Source: Saussurea involucrata (lineage: Eukaryota > Streptophyta > Magnoliopsida > Asterales > Asteraceae). From it: a stretch of DNA of 64,000 nt. Under the pieces are notes generated by a model. It saw only the letters and a list, made by a program, of their open reading frames with translations, was not told the origin of the DNA and did no database searches. A program made the position numbers and the translations under genes. The DNA lies in contig CM066321.1 of the NCBI GenBank assembly GCA_033807775.1, forward strand, positions 252,514,422 to 252,578,421, given 5' to 3'. Positions 53,607 to 64,000 of the stretch are shown here, piece by piece (within the stretch, counting starts at the first letter, position 1; each line of letters starts with the position of its first letter).

Positions 53607-53873
53607 CTGATAAGATCACCTTTTTGTATTCTTCTATCTTGTCATCTTGTATCTTTTTGTACTTGTAATTATTTTTCATTGTACTTATAATTTTTCCACT
53701 TCCCTTGTAATCTTTTACGAAGTTAAATGAAAATTTTCAATGAAAGTACTTTACTCCATCAGTACTAAGAAAAGATCCCTAAAAAACAGTAAATAGGACA
53801 AGTATTTTATGAGTCATTTTTATCCTTATGTTTTTAACTTAGGAATTTTCGTTTATTGCTATGTCATCATCAA

Positions 53874-53885
53874 ATAGGGGGAGAT
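53874..53885 (+). promoter_or_regulatory. Polypurine tract of element E
   Basis: ATAGGGGGAGAT directly before the LTR. The spacer 53607-53873 after ORF3 is non-coding. The second copy is 55726-55737. Confidence 0.9.
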
Positions 53886-54885
53886 TGTTGATCCAAACCC
53901 TCAGTGATTTGATAATGACACTGAGAAACACTTAGTTAAAATTGTAAGTAAACAATATGTATTAGAGTTTCACCATCTAAGAAAATATACTAAGTCTGTT
54001 TAGTATCGCTGATGGGAAACTGCTTTCTTTATTATATGGTTCAGCGATACATGTACATCAGTGAGCCCTGAGCTTGTTCAGTCTCACTGATGATCACTGA
54101 ATACATTCATCTGTAATTGTTTGCTTATGATCCCTGAAGACAAGATTCGCGACAACCATGTTCAAACGCTGAAATCGAATACCAAGATGAAGAACAAGTG
54201 ACTAATCCTACTAGTGACCTGATGCAGACATCAACGAAGAAAAGGCATATCCATTTTACGCGAAGTTTCAAGTAGAAGAATTCAGCGAACGCTGAACTTT
54301 ATCATTCGCTGATAAAGATTGATTCAACGAGCCCTGATCATGAAGCCTGTTCTACAAGCAACTTTTGTCTTATCTCCTTGCACGCCTTTTGTACGATATG
54401 TCAGAAAATACATCATTTGTCTGAAATCGTACAACCAACTCTGCCAACTACATTGTACATCATACGGCCAAGAGGATGTTCTACAAAGTCAGATTCATGC
54501 ATCCAATCAGAGGCTGCCACAAGGTATACTGACTTGCATTTAATGCGTGCAGTATATAAAGGAAACTCTACTTCATTTTTAAAGTGCTTGGCTTCTTCCA
54601 CCGCTGAACCTCTTAGTGCAACAAAACTATCCTTAGTTTTCTTATCTTCTTTCGCTCTAAATTTCTTAGTGCAAGAAATCTGTGTGTTCTCATAGTTTGT
54701 TTAGATTAGGTTTTTAACTTGATCTTATTCCGCAACAAACTGTAAATTGTTTGATATATATATATATATATATATCAATAATATCAATAAACAATTTAGA
54801 AAGATAAAAATATGTGTTTGTATTCAACCCCCCCCCCCCCCCCCCCCCCTTTCTACAAACTTGTATAACCCCTTCGGGACCAACA
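53886..54885 (+). repeat. LTR of element E, copy 1
   Basis: TGTTGATCCA to ACCAACA, 1000 bp, TATATAAAG near 54551. It has a (TA)n run at about 54752-54773 and a 22-base poly-C run at 54828-54849 near its end. Confidence 0.92.
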
Positions 54886-55160
54886 GTGACCATTAAGAAT
54901 AAGTATCCACTCCTAAGGATTGACGACTTATTCGATCAACTACAAGGTGCGGGATGTTTTTCCAAGATTGATTTAAGGTCGGGCTATCACCAAGTAAGGG
55001 TGAAGGATGAAGATGTTCCCAAGACGGCGATTTGAATGCGGTATGAGGATTATGAATTTCTCGTGATGCCTTTCGGGTTGACAAATGCTCCTGCTGTGTT
55101 CATGGATCTAATGAACAGGGTGTGTCGACCTTTCATAGACAAGTCAGTCATTGTGTTTAT
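54886..55160 (+). pseudogene. pol: Element F RT fragment (duplicated copy)
   Basis: Ty3/gypsy RT text: TIKNKYPLLRIDDLFDQL, FSKIDLRSGYHQVRV, a TGA, then YEFLVMPFGLTNAP. It breaks at VIVFI, where the second copy of E's ORF3 end starts. The intact continuation is at 56719. Confidence 0.88.
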
Positions 55161-55458
55161 AGCTGAAGACTTTGTACCTGGTAACGTACTCAGTGAACCC
55201 TTTGGCATCTTCTTTTATGATTACACTGGTCGCAGATGCTTTCAACGTGTCTCTGAGTTATACAAAACTCCCATTGAACAACTCAGAGATCTACTCTATT
55301 AGTGCGACTACATTGGTAACCTTCTCGAATCATTCCTGAAGCACCTAATCTATCGCAAAGCAAAAGTTAGACGAGATCAAGGAGTAATAGTCCCTGATTG
55401 GATGATTCCAGAAACTGATACTCTTGATGAACTTCTCATCAAGAAAGAACCTGAGTAA
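55161..55458 (+). pseudogene. E ORF3 C-terminal module, second copy
   Basis: Duplicate of 53312-53606 with scattered substitutions (for example GTACCTGGTAACG for GTACATGGTAAAG). Fused to the RT fragment upstream. The spacer 55459-55725 is non-coding, as in copy 1. Confidence 0.85.
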
Positions 55459-55737
55459 CTGATAAGATCACCTTTTTGTATTCTTCTATCTTGTCATCTT
55501 GTATCTTTTTGTACTTGTAATTATTTTTCATTGTACTTATAATTTTTCCACTTCCCTTGTAATCTTTTACGAAGTTAAATGAAAATTTTCAATGAAAGTA
55601 CTTTACTCCATCAGTACTAAGAAAAGATCCCTGAAAAACAGTAAATGGGACAAGTATTTTATGAGTCATTTTTATCCTTATGTTTTTAACTTAGGAATTT
55701 TCTTTTATTGCTATGTCATCATCAAATAGGGGGAGAT

Positions 55738-56718
55738 TGTTGATCCAAACCCTCAGTGATTTGATAATGACACTGAGAAACACTTAGTTAAAATTGTAAG
55801 TAAACAATATGTATTAGAGTTTCACCATCTAAGAAAATATACTAAGTCTGTTTAGTATCGCTGATGGGAAACTGCTTTCTTTATTATATGGTTCAGCGAT
55901 ACATGTACATCAGTGAGCCCTGAGCTTGTTCAGTCTCACTGATGATCGCTGAATACATTCATCTGTAATTGTTTGCTTATGATCCCTGAAGACAAGATTC
56001 GCGACAACCATGTTCAAACGCTGAAATCGAATACCAAGATGAAGAACAAGTGACTAATCCTACTAGTGACCTGATGCAGACATCAACGAAGAAAAGACAT
56101 ATCCATTTTACGCGAAGTTTCAAGTAGAAGAATTCAGCGAACGCTGAACTTTATCATTCGCTGATAAAGATTGATTCAGCGAGCGCTGATCATGAAGCCT
56201 GTTCTACAAGCAACTTTTGTCTTATCTCCTTGCATGCCTTTTGTACGATATGTCAGAAAATACATCATTTGTCTGAAATCGTACAACCAACTCTGCCAAC
56301 TACATTGTACATCATACGGCCAAGAGGATGTTCTACAAAGTCAAATTCATGCATCCAATCAGAGGCTGCCACAAGGTATACTGACTTGCATTTAATGCAT
56401 GCAGTATATAAAGGAAACTCTACTTCATTTTTAAAGTGCCTGGTTTCTTCCACCGCTGAACCTCTTAGTGCAACAAAACTATCCTTAGTTTTCTTATCTT
56501 CTTTCGCTCTAAATTTCTTAGTGCAAGAAATCTGTGTGTTCTCATAGTTTGTTTAGATTAGGTTTTTAACTTGATCTTATTCCGCAACAAACTGTAAATT
56601 GTTTGATATATATCAATAATATCAATAAACAATTTAGAAAGATAGAAATATGTGTTTGTATTCAACCCCCCCCCCCCCCCCCTTTCTACAAACTTGTATA
56701 ACCCCTTCGGGACCAACA
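55738..56718 (+). repeat. LTR of element E, copy 2
   Basis: 981 bp, duplicate of 53886-54885. Its TA run is shorter and its poly-C run has 17 C (56666-56682). Confidence 0.92.
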
Positions 56719-59248
56719 GTGACCATTAAGAATAAGTATCCACTCCTAAGGATTGACGACTTATTCGATCAACTACAAGGTGCGGGATGTTTTTCCAAGA
56801 TTGATTTAAGGTCGGGCTATCACCAAGTAAGGGTGAAGGATGAAGATGTTCCCAAGACGGCGATTTGAATGCGGTATGGGGATTATGAATTTCTCGTGAT
56901 GCCTTTCGGGTTGACAAATGCTCATGCTGTGTTCATGGATCTAATGAACAGGGTGTGTCGACCTTTCTTAGACAAGTCAGTCATTGTGTTTATAGATGAC
57001 ATACTTGTTTATTCAAAGAATGAAGCCGACCATGAATGTCACCTTCGTGAAGTCTTAGATGTTTTAAGAAAAGAGAAATTGTACGCCAAATTTTCGAAAT
57101 GTGATATTTGGTTAAAGGAGGTACAATTTCTCGGTCATGTAATCACTTTTGAAGGAGTCAAAGTGGATCCGGCGAAGATAGAAGCAATGATGAATTCAGA
57201 AACATCGAAGAACTCATCGGAGATACAGAGTTTCTTGGGTTTGGCAGGCTATTACCGAAGATTCATAAAGGATTTTTCCAAGATTGCCTCTTCCTGACAG
57301 TTCTAACAAGGAAGAATGTAAAATTTGTATGGACTGAAAAGCAAGAGTCAGCTTCTACGACTTTACAAAAGAAGTTATGTGAAGCTCTTGTCCTTGCACT
57401 ATCGGAAGGAACAGAAGATTTGGTTGTATACAGTGATGAATCAAAGATGGGTTTGGGGTGTGTATTGATGCAACGCGGCAAAGTAATTGCTTACGCATCA
57501 AGACAACTCAAAGAGCATGAAAATAATTATCCTACCCATGATCTAGAACTGGCAACAGTAGTGTTTGCTTTGAAATTATGGCGACATTACTTGTATAGAA
57601 CGAAGTGCACTCTTTTCACTGATCATAAAAGTTTGAAACATGTTTTTTATTAGAAAGAGTTAAATATAAGGCAACGACGTTGGTTAGAACTACTTAAGGA
57701 TTATAATTGTGAATTGCATTACCATCCGGGTAAATCAAATGTAGTAGATGATGCCTTAAGTAGAAAAGAATACATTGGATGTTTTAAAACGACCAACACC
57801 AGAATTGATGTGATGTCAAGTCTGATTGAAAGGATCAAAGTGGCACAAACGGAAGCTTTATTAGAAGAAAATCTTAAAGATGAAGTTATGATTAAGCAGC
57901 GTCTTCAACTGACTGAAGATATTCGAGGGGTCAAACTCTTTCAAGGTCGTATTTGGGTGTCAAAGATTGGAGGAAACCGGGAATTACTTCTTGAAGACGC
58001 CCACAAGTCTAAATATTCTATGCATCCTGGAAGTACGAACATGTATAGAGATTTGAAACTACACTATCGGTGGCCAGCTATGAAGTTAGATGTGGCAAAA
58101 TGTGTAGAAAAACGTGTAACATGTTCGTTGGTAAAGGTCGAACATCAACGACCTTATGGGAGCCTACAATCTTTGGAAATTCCTGGATGGAAGTGGGAGA
58201 AGATTACCATGGATTTTGTGACTAAGTTACCGAAGACGTTAAAAGGTAAAGATACCATTTGGGTAATCGTGGATTGCTTAACTAAAAGTGTTCATTTCTT
58301 ACCAATGAAAGAGGCTTCACCAATAGATAAGCTAGCTAAGTTATACATTGACGAAGTGGTATCAAGACATGGCATACCTGTATCTATAGTATCAGACCGT
58401 GATAGTCGATTCACTTCAAGGTTTTGGCAAACTCTGCAAGAAGAGTTGGGTACGAGAGTGAATTTGAGCACAGCATATCATCCACAAACGGACGGGCAAA
58501 GTGAAAGAACAATCTAGACTTTGGTAGACATTCTAAGATCTTGTGTAAATGATTTTGGAGGTAACTGGGATACGCATTTACCGTTTGTGGAGTTTGCGTA
58601 TAATAATAGTTATCATTCCAGTATCGGAAAGGCACCTTTTGAAGCTTTATATGGACGAAAGTGTAGGACTCCAATAGGTCGGTTGTAATCTGGAGAAAAT
58701 CAATTTGTTGGTCCCGAATTCGTACAACAAACGGCTGATAAGGTTAAGGAGATTCGGAAACACTTGAAGGCAACTCAAGATCGACAAAAGAGTTACGCCG
58801 ATCAGAAAAGGAGACCTAAAGAATTTCAAGTTGGGGAGCAGGTGATGTTAAAGGTATCCCCATAGAAAGGCATTATAAGATTCGTGAAGCGTGGAAAACT
58901 GAGTCCTCGTTTTCTTGGACCTTTCACAATAACCAAGAGAGTAGGACTTCAAGCTTATCAGTTAGAGCTTCCACTTGAATTGGAAGGAATCCATAATACC
59001 TTCCATGTTTGCTATCTTCATAGATGCCTAGCAGAAGAAGACAATGTTATACCACTTTCTGAAATAAAAGTGGATGAGAAAAGTCGTGTGTTGAGGAACC
59101 AGAAACAATTTTGGAAAGAACGACTAAGAAGTTACGTCATAAAGAAGTTATAATGGTTAAAGTACAGTGGAAATATCATAGAGGTGCCAACACGACGTGG
59201 GAAGCAGAAGAGGATATGAAGAATAGATATCCTCACTTATTTACCTAA
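56719..59248 (+). pseudogene. pol: Element F: Ty3/gypsy pol (RT, RNase H, integrase)
   Basis: Gypsy RT with DDLFDQL, DLRSGYHQVRV, FGLTNAHAVFMDLMN and the catalytic FIDDILVYSK. RNase H at 57420-57653 (SDESKMGLGCVLMQ, HDLELATVVFALKLWRHYL, FTDHKSLK). Integrase from 57714: a zinc-finger-like region, then MDFVTKLPKT, SDRDSRFTSRFW and AYHPQTDGQSERTI. The C-terminal part has GPFTITKRVG and ends in a short WKYHRGANTTWEAEEDM block (chromodomain-like tail). Stops include TGA near 56866, TAG at 57651, TAG at 58515, TAA near 58686 and TAG near 58863, plus frameshifts near 57295 and 59150. Inactive. Confidence 0.9.
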
Positions 59249-59290
59249 CTTTGATTTCGAGGACGAAATCATTTTCAAGTTCGGGATATT

Positions 59291-59648
59291 TGTAACTCCT
59301 CGAATTTTCCATGATTAAAGTACGTTATTATGGAGGATGTTAATTTTGGAAGTTATGTTATAATTTAATGTCGAAGGGTCGAAAGTGTAATTGGCCATAG
59401 TTTATGGGTTAAATTGTAAAATTGTGAATTTTGAGATATAAAAACCAGAGGTCGGCTGAAATTGAGAAATATCTCAATTTCATTCATGTTAAGTTGGTTT
59501 CCGAGAGATAGAGAGTAAGACCGAGTTTTTCGTCCGGTAAGAATTTCCATCATCTTTATGATCAATTCCTTTTAGGATTGATATTCATAAGATTCGTTAT
59601 CTCTTTCTCAATTAGGTTCTGAAGGTTGTTGTACCATTAGAGAGTACA
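59291..59648 (+). repeat. 3' LTR of element F (right end approximate)
   Basis: It starts TGTAACTCCTCG after the typical gypsy pol end word GAGGACGAAATC and has TATAAAAA near 59436. It ends where element L's minus-strand protease resumes; the exact right end, here set at AGAGTACA, is uncertain. Confidence 0.7.
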
Positions 59649-61210
59649 CCAAACCTCAGGTATAGCCTTTTCCATTTCCACCAAAGGTCACAGAGGGACC
59701 TTTCTCTCCCTTGTATTCAGTGAGCAGGTTTTTCTTTCCAGTCATATGTTGAGAGCATCCACTATCAAGATACCAGATACCCTTCGAGACCTGCAAATAA
59801 AGGAAGATAAGTTTTGAATAGGTACCCACTTAACTATGGGACCACATTTGTCAGTGGGGGTAGAGGAAGTGGAAGGTTCAGCAATCTTCGCAGCATCTGA
59901 AGATTCTGCTTCAGTGACATTCTTCACTTTGGTTAATTTCTTAAACTCAGTGGTGGTTTTCACCTTAACCTGATTTGCACCAGGATTGGTCTTCTTTGCC
60001 TTGGGGGCATTTCACCATAGCTAATTTCTCAGCTTTGGTGGCTGTAGGGCATTTGCTAGCAATGTGATCGGTAAGTCCATAGTGATAACATTTCTTATAG
60101 CTAAAAGTAGCTTTAGGACCAGAGGAGTGCTTATTTGATAATTTTAAATGAGCAGGGCCAGCACCAAGAATACCTTTGGCATTGGATATCGGAGGAACTA
60201 TAAGTTCTTCAGATTTCTTACCAGTGACATCCACTCTTATTTTAGGAGTAGATCGCTGAACGAATTCACGGATCTTATTCCTAGAAGTAGAGGGATGGCT
60301 CGCTGAAGGTTTTGAAACTTTCAGCTTAGGTACATTGGTACCCTTCTGAGGTTTTTGAACAACTATTTTTTCTTTACCTTTAGAAATCAAGGTAGGTTTG
60401 TCCTCAGGGATGGGAGTTTTAGAATAAGAATACTGAGATGAAGAGGTGTCAGGGATAGATGACACGAACATTCTAAACTTTAGCATGGAACGGTCAGTGG
60501 TTGGTTCTTCAGTGTCAGCTTTGTAACCAAGATCACTTTTGTCACTAAGAGGGATCTGAGCACCGAATATTTCAGTGATCTTTGTTGAGGATTTATACCA
60601 TCCTTTAACAGTAGCCTTTTCAGCTTTCAGTTCAGCGATAGCTTGTTCTCGCTCTATACTGATGACTTGATTTACGTAGACCTGGTCTTTCAAAATTTCT
60701 ACTATTTTTGAAAGCTCTTGTATTTTTAAATGACAGTTTTTAAGCTGTTCAGTTAAATCAAGTTTTGTTTTCCAGCTTTGGTCTTGCCATTCATGGCATC
60801 GTATAAGTCAACAGTCAACATATCGATATCTCGAAGTCTATCAGTTTTAGTGATAGCTGAAGTAGAGGTAGAAGAGATTGATACCTGAGAGTTAGAAGTA
60901 GAGGGAATTTGAGTTTGTTCTTCCTCATCTTCTATTTTGGCCATGAGACAGTGATTGGCCTCATCTTCTTCATCTGAATCCGATTCTTCATCAGACTCAA
61001 CCCAGTCATGATCTTCAGCGATCAGACCTTTTCCTTTCTTTTTGTTTGCTTTCAGCTTAGCATACTTTTCTTTAACTTTTTGGTACTTGTCATCTCTAGC
61101 CCTTGGGTTAGAGGATTTTTTGAAGGATGTAGAAGGCTTGAAAACTTTCTTTGACCTGCATTCACTTGCAAAGTGTCCTACCTTTTCACAGTTAAAGCAG
61201 GTAGCAGTAG
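59649..61210 (-). pseudogene. gag: Element L: copia gag and protease start
   Basis: Minus strand, right to left: a CCHC knuckle CFNCEKVGHFASEC (near 61196-61155), KYQKVKEKYAKLKANKKKGKG, an acidic stretch (DWVESDEESDSDEEDE), a coiled-coil piece, a polar Ser/Lys region (60693-59965), a second knuckle-like CYHYGLTDHIASKC (a Cys replaced by Tyr), then GPIVKWVP. A 35-nt junction ending TTTATTTGCAG (59825-59791) leads to protease (WYLDSGCSQHMTG, VTFGGNGKGYT), which is cut by F's LTR at 59648. M interrupts gag at 61210/61211, so its start lies right of the window. Confidence 0.82.
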
Positions 61211-61909
61211 TGTTAGCTCCAATCTTTCTGTTTGTAAAAGTAGTGAAAATAGGCTAAGTATAGAAGCCTCCAACAGAGGCTCTGCCGAGACACCAAGAAG
61301 ACCGAAGACAAGAATCGACAGAAGACTGCTCACAGAGGACCGAGCCGCAGAACCTCTGTCACCTTTGACAGAGCCTCTGCGGTATACTAAAGACTTAGAA
61401 GAAATCAACAAATATCTTTCTACTGTTCCAGGACCCGTTCATCCACTTGTACAAAGCATGCCCTGACATAAACTCCACGTGTCAAACTCTGATAGGGCTC
61501 TGTCGAAGATGGAACATGCGCATTAAATGAACATCGTACCTGCTACTGTTCACACAATCCTGTCTACTGTAGATCAGTCCTTATTGTCTAAAGTATGTCC
61601 CCTTTAAAGTAGTATAAATAGAAGACTCATGTTGAGTTCTTCTATAAAGAAAAACAAGAACAAGAATCAGATATTAAGCTACGCACAAACACACACACCA
61701 ACAGATTTCTTGTTATGTTCTTGGTGTTCTTGATAATATCAAATACAGTAACCTTTGAGATATTTATCTGTCATCTTCATTACTTATTTGATATTGTGTG
61801 TTCTTCTATCTTAGTATTTCTTTCAGTTCATTAAATACACTTCCGTAATATAAAACTATCTGAACTAAACTGAAAGAATCATCATTGTTTAAACAAAAAG
61901 GAACCAACA
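61211..61909 (+). repeat. 5' LTR of element M
   Basis: TGTTAGCTCC to ACCAACA, 699 bp, TATAAATA at 61613-61620. Shares long stretches with B's LTR, including the block near 61325-61380 rich in CAGAG and CCTCTG. Confidence 0.92.
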
Positions 61910-61911
61910 AT

Positions 61912-61923
61912 TGGTATCAGAGC
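61912..61923 (+). promoter_or_regulatory. Primer-binding site of element M
   Basis: TGGTATCAGAGC, two bases after the LTR. The leader to 62210 is non-coding. Confidence 0.92.
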
Positions 61924-62210
61924 AAACCTTGATTTTTAATATCAAGGGATCCACTCTAAACAACGATCTTTGGTAGAAACTTGGATTTTTAACCTATTCC
62001 TCATATTATTCAAACAGTTTTTGTTTTTCTGCCATTTTCGATTCTTTCGAACTTTGGTAAACTTATAGAATCTATTATTCTGGTTAAAACACCATTTTAG
62101 TGCCAAGTTGAAAAGCTGTTAAGCTTAGAAACTTCATACGAAGCATCCACTTCTTACTCTAAAAAGGTTTGCTGTTCATACCTTATTTTCTGGATATTTT
62201 CTCTCTCAAA

Positions 62211-64000
62211 ATGACACATACAAACAACTTCTTCACTGCTTGTTCCTTAACCAAACCTCCCACTCTTCTTAGAGACGAATACCCTCAATGGAAGATACGT
62301 ATGATTCACTTCTTTGAGGGTACTGATAAAGAACTCGTTTACTATCTCCGTAACCCTCCTTTTGTTCCTATGATAACAGTACCACGTATTCCTTCCACAG
62401 ACGACACACCAGAAATCCCTGAACACAAAAAACCAAAAGCTCAGGGTAAGTGGTCCGATTCTGATTGGGCAAAATATGAAGTGGCTCAGAAAACAAAAAG
62501 ACTTCTGATCATGGCTATTCCCAACGACCTTTTAAAATCCCTAGATGCATGTGAATCTGCATATGATCTATGGAAGGAACTGGAAAAACAACTAGAAGGG
62601 GGGCCAAAACTCAGAAGAACCGCAAAGCTCAATACATAAACGAATACTATGCATTTAAAGCTCTGCCAACAGAAACTCTGCAGTCTACATATGATCGGTT
62701 CAACTCGCTGATCAACAAATGCAAGAAGTTCGGAATCCACAGAACTTCTGAAGAAAACAATGTCATGTTCCTTAAAAGTCTAAATGGAGAATGGCTCCAG
62801 TTATCTATGTCTCTTCAAACAAATCAAGACTTAGATTCCTGGACTCTATCAGACCTCTATGGAACATTGGCAGCCCAAGAGCCTCAAGTAGCACAAACAA
62901 AAGCCCAGTTCAGTGCACCTCTTGCACTAGTTGGTAAGACTACAGAGGCTAAAGAGAAACCAAAGAAAGAGAAAACTACAAAGGAAAAGAAGGAGAAGAA
63001 GAAGAAAATCATGACAGTTGATAGTGAAGAAGAGAAGGAAGAAGAAGAAGAAGAAACAACCCTGACCTCGATAGCTAAATCATTAGCACTCTTGACTAGG
63101 GAATTCAGCAGAGGATACCAGAAGAAGACTGGTAATGAACGCTACGAAAGAGAAGGAAACGACAGAAGTGGTGACCGACAGAGGTCAAATGACAGAAATG
63201 ACAGAGGCAATGAGCGACAGAGGTCGGACGATAAAACTGGGAACACTCCACAGAATCAAGAGTGTTACAAATGTGGTAAGCCAGGCCATTATGCAAATGA
63301 ATGCAGAACCGAAAGAAGTGGTGACCGACAGAGGTCAGACGACAAATCTAGAAACGTTCCACATAACCAAGGCTGTTACAATTGTGGAAAGCCAGGTCAC
63401 TTCGCCAACGAATGCAGGAGCAAATCAAATCGCCCTCAGAGGGATGTTGCTTTCTACAAAAAGAAAGTTGAATACTATGCTCAGAAATCCTTAATGATGA
63501 ATCAAGAAAACTGGCTATCAGATACATCCTCTGAAGGAGGAGAAACATAGAACGCCCTGTTCTGTGGCATGGCAGAAGTCAGCTCTGGCTCTGATAGTGA
63601 GGTATCCACTTCTAACTCTAACTCTAATACAGCAGAAGCTGATTTGCTTAAACTTAACATTGAATACACTGAACTTAAACAGACATGCGAAAGTGTTCAG
63701 AAAAAGCTCACCTTCTATGAGAGAGAAGCTAGACTTCTCACTCAAGAAAAAGCCAAAAAATTTCTAGAAAAAGAAGAAATTGAAACAAACTGGAACAAAA
63801 AATTAAATCCTTTAAAAGAAAAGATTTATGAACTTAATTCTTCTTTAAAAACAAAATCGAAAGAACTTATGGACGTTGAGTGTGACAGAATGAACATCCT
63901 AGCTCTGAAACATTATTTTCAATAGGAAAGAGAAGTCCTCTGTCAAGATTTACTCAGAAGAGATCTTTTAATTAAAAAAATTCAAGATGCACAGAAGGTG
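62211..64000 (+). pseudogene. gag: Element M gag (partial; one frameshift, two stops)
   Basis: The ATG at 62211 (MTHTNNFFTA) precedes TKPPTLLRDEYPQWKIRM. The frame breaks by one base in a run of six G (62598-62603) after QLEG and continues with QKNRKAQYINEYYAFKAL and YGTLAAQEPQ. A Lys/Glu-rich stretch leads to two CCHC knuckles, CYKCGKPGHYANEC (near 63260) and CYNCGKPGHFANEC (near 63373). In-frame TAG codons lie at 63548 and 63923, between which a coiled-coil piece runs, and it continues as EREVLCQDLLRRDLLIKK to the window end. C has the same text without the second stop. Confidence 0.87.
63160..63420 (+). repeat. Internal duplication of the CCHC region in M gag
   Basis: A unit of about 110-145 bp carrying GGTGACCGACAGAGGTCA and a CCHC knuckle occurs twice (63160-63306 and 63309-63420). 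The first copy has an extra DRNDRGNERQRSD stretch. Confidence 0.8.

Larger units (their letters stand above)
51753..54885 (+). mobile_element. Element E: 3' part of an ORF3-bearing retrotransposon
   Basis: ORF3 (51753-53606), polypurine tract (53874-53885) and LTR (53886-54885). Its 5' part is cut off by the minus-strand G/K block. It is inserted in the RT of gypsy element F, which resumes at 54886. Another LTR of this family is at 1-624. The words TCAGCGA/TCGCTGA and TCAGTGA recur in it, as in element L. Confidence 0.85.
53312..56994 (+). repeat. Tandem duplication of about 1.85 kb (E end, LTR, gypsy RT)
   Basis: Unit 1 is 53312-55160, unit 2 is 55161-56994. Each holds the last part of E's ORF3, polypurine tract, LTR and the start of the gypsy RT. 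At the junction TTTATA of the RT meets GCTGAAGAC of ORF3. The two parent sites share TAG (TTATAG in the RT at 56990-56995, CTCTAG in ORF3 before 53312), so a short microhomology could have guided the join. Units differ by few substitutions plus changes in the poly-C and TA runs. Confidence 0.9.
61211..64000 (+). mobile_element. Element M: Ty1/copia retrotransposon, 5' part (runs off window)
   Basis: LTR, primer-binding site, leader and gag are present; the rest is beyond the window. Left flank is AGTAG (61206-61210). The LTR is related to those of B and D, and Gag to that of C. Confidence 0.88.

Noticed and set aside
62586..62610. Programmed -1 frameshift in M gag taken as proven
   Set aside because: The zero-frame heptamer is not canonical and C, with the same break, has no slippery site; kept only as a question.

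Overview
The window is AT-rich plant nuclear DNA made almost entirely of nested LTR retrotransposons; I see no ordinary host gene, rRNA gene or tRNA gene. Nearly all elements are Ty1/copia. They carry primer-binding sites complementary to initiator tRNA-Met, Gag with a CCHC knuckle, a Pol order of protease, integrase, RT and RNase H, and an extra third ORF (ORF3) between pol and the 3' LTR. One element (F) is Ty3/gypsy. The ORF3 layout and wording recall elements I know from Asteraceae (daisy family); that assignment is from memory and moderate in confidence.

Labels are mine. L (minus, copia, 59649-61210) is hit by M (plus, copia, from 61211 past the right edge) and by F (plus, gypsy, ending 59648). 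F holds E (plus, ORF3 and a 1-kb LTR, 51753-54885). E is interrupted by a minus-strand composite of G and K (44778-51752). K is interrupted by C (minus, copia, 44777 down past the left edge). C has four insertions: J (plus, 36592-41534) in gag, D (minus, 24094-31788) after pol, A (plus, 1466-22867) in ORF3, and an E-family LTR (1-624). A holds B (plus, 4002-12514) in gag, and D contains a plus-strand fragment I (30340-31558). LTR divergence fits this order: B's LTRs differ at about 6 of 792 sites, A's at 5 of 217. The gypsy RT and the E LTR have also been tandemly duplicated (53312-56994).

Coding capacity is mostly decayed. A keeps an open RT-RNase H frame and B an open coiled-coil frame; other reading frames are broken by stops, frameshifts or insertions.

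Most interesting are features shared by elements with unrelated LTRs. (1) B and J carry no Gag capsid domain and no pol. They encode a similar coiled-coil protein followed by a 46-bp repeat array, each unit a 7-bp stem with an 8-nt loop, with compensatory changes between units. (2) The ORF3s of A, B, C and D are each preceded by a TATAAAA promoter-like region, separate from the LTR promoter. (3) The ORF3s of A, B/D and E share a C-terminal module just before the polypurine tract. (4) A, I and J carry arrays of short TTTCG/CGAAA hairpins in untranslated regions. (5) Each family seems to scatter its own short self-complementary word through its untranslated and coding DNA. (6) The gag-pol boundary has a stop codon at one place and a T-rich TTGCAG-like end about 30 nt after a TGGGTACC motif. 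I suggest a group of autonomous and pol-less retrotransposons sharing ORF3 cassettes and structured RNA signals; this is inference.
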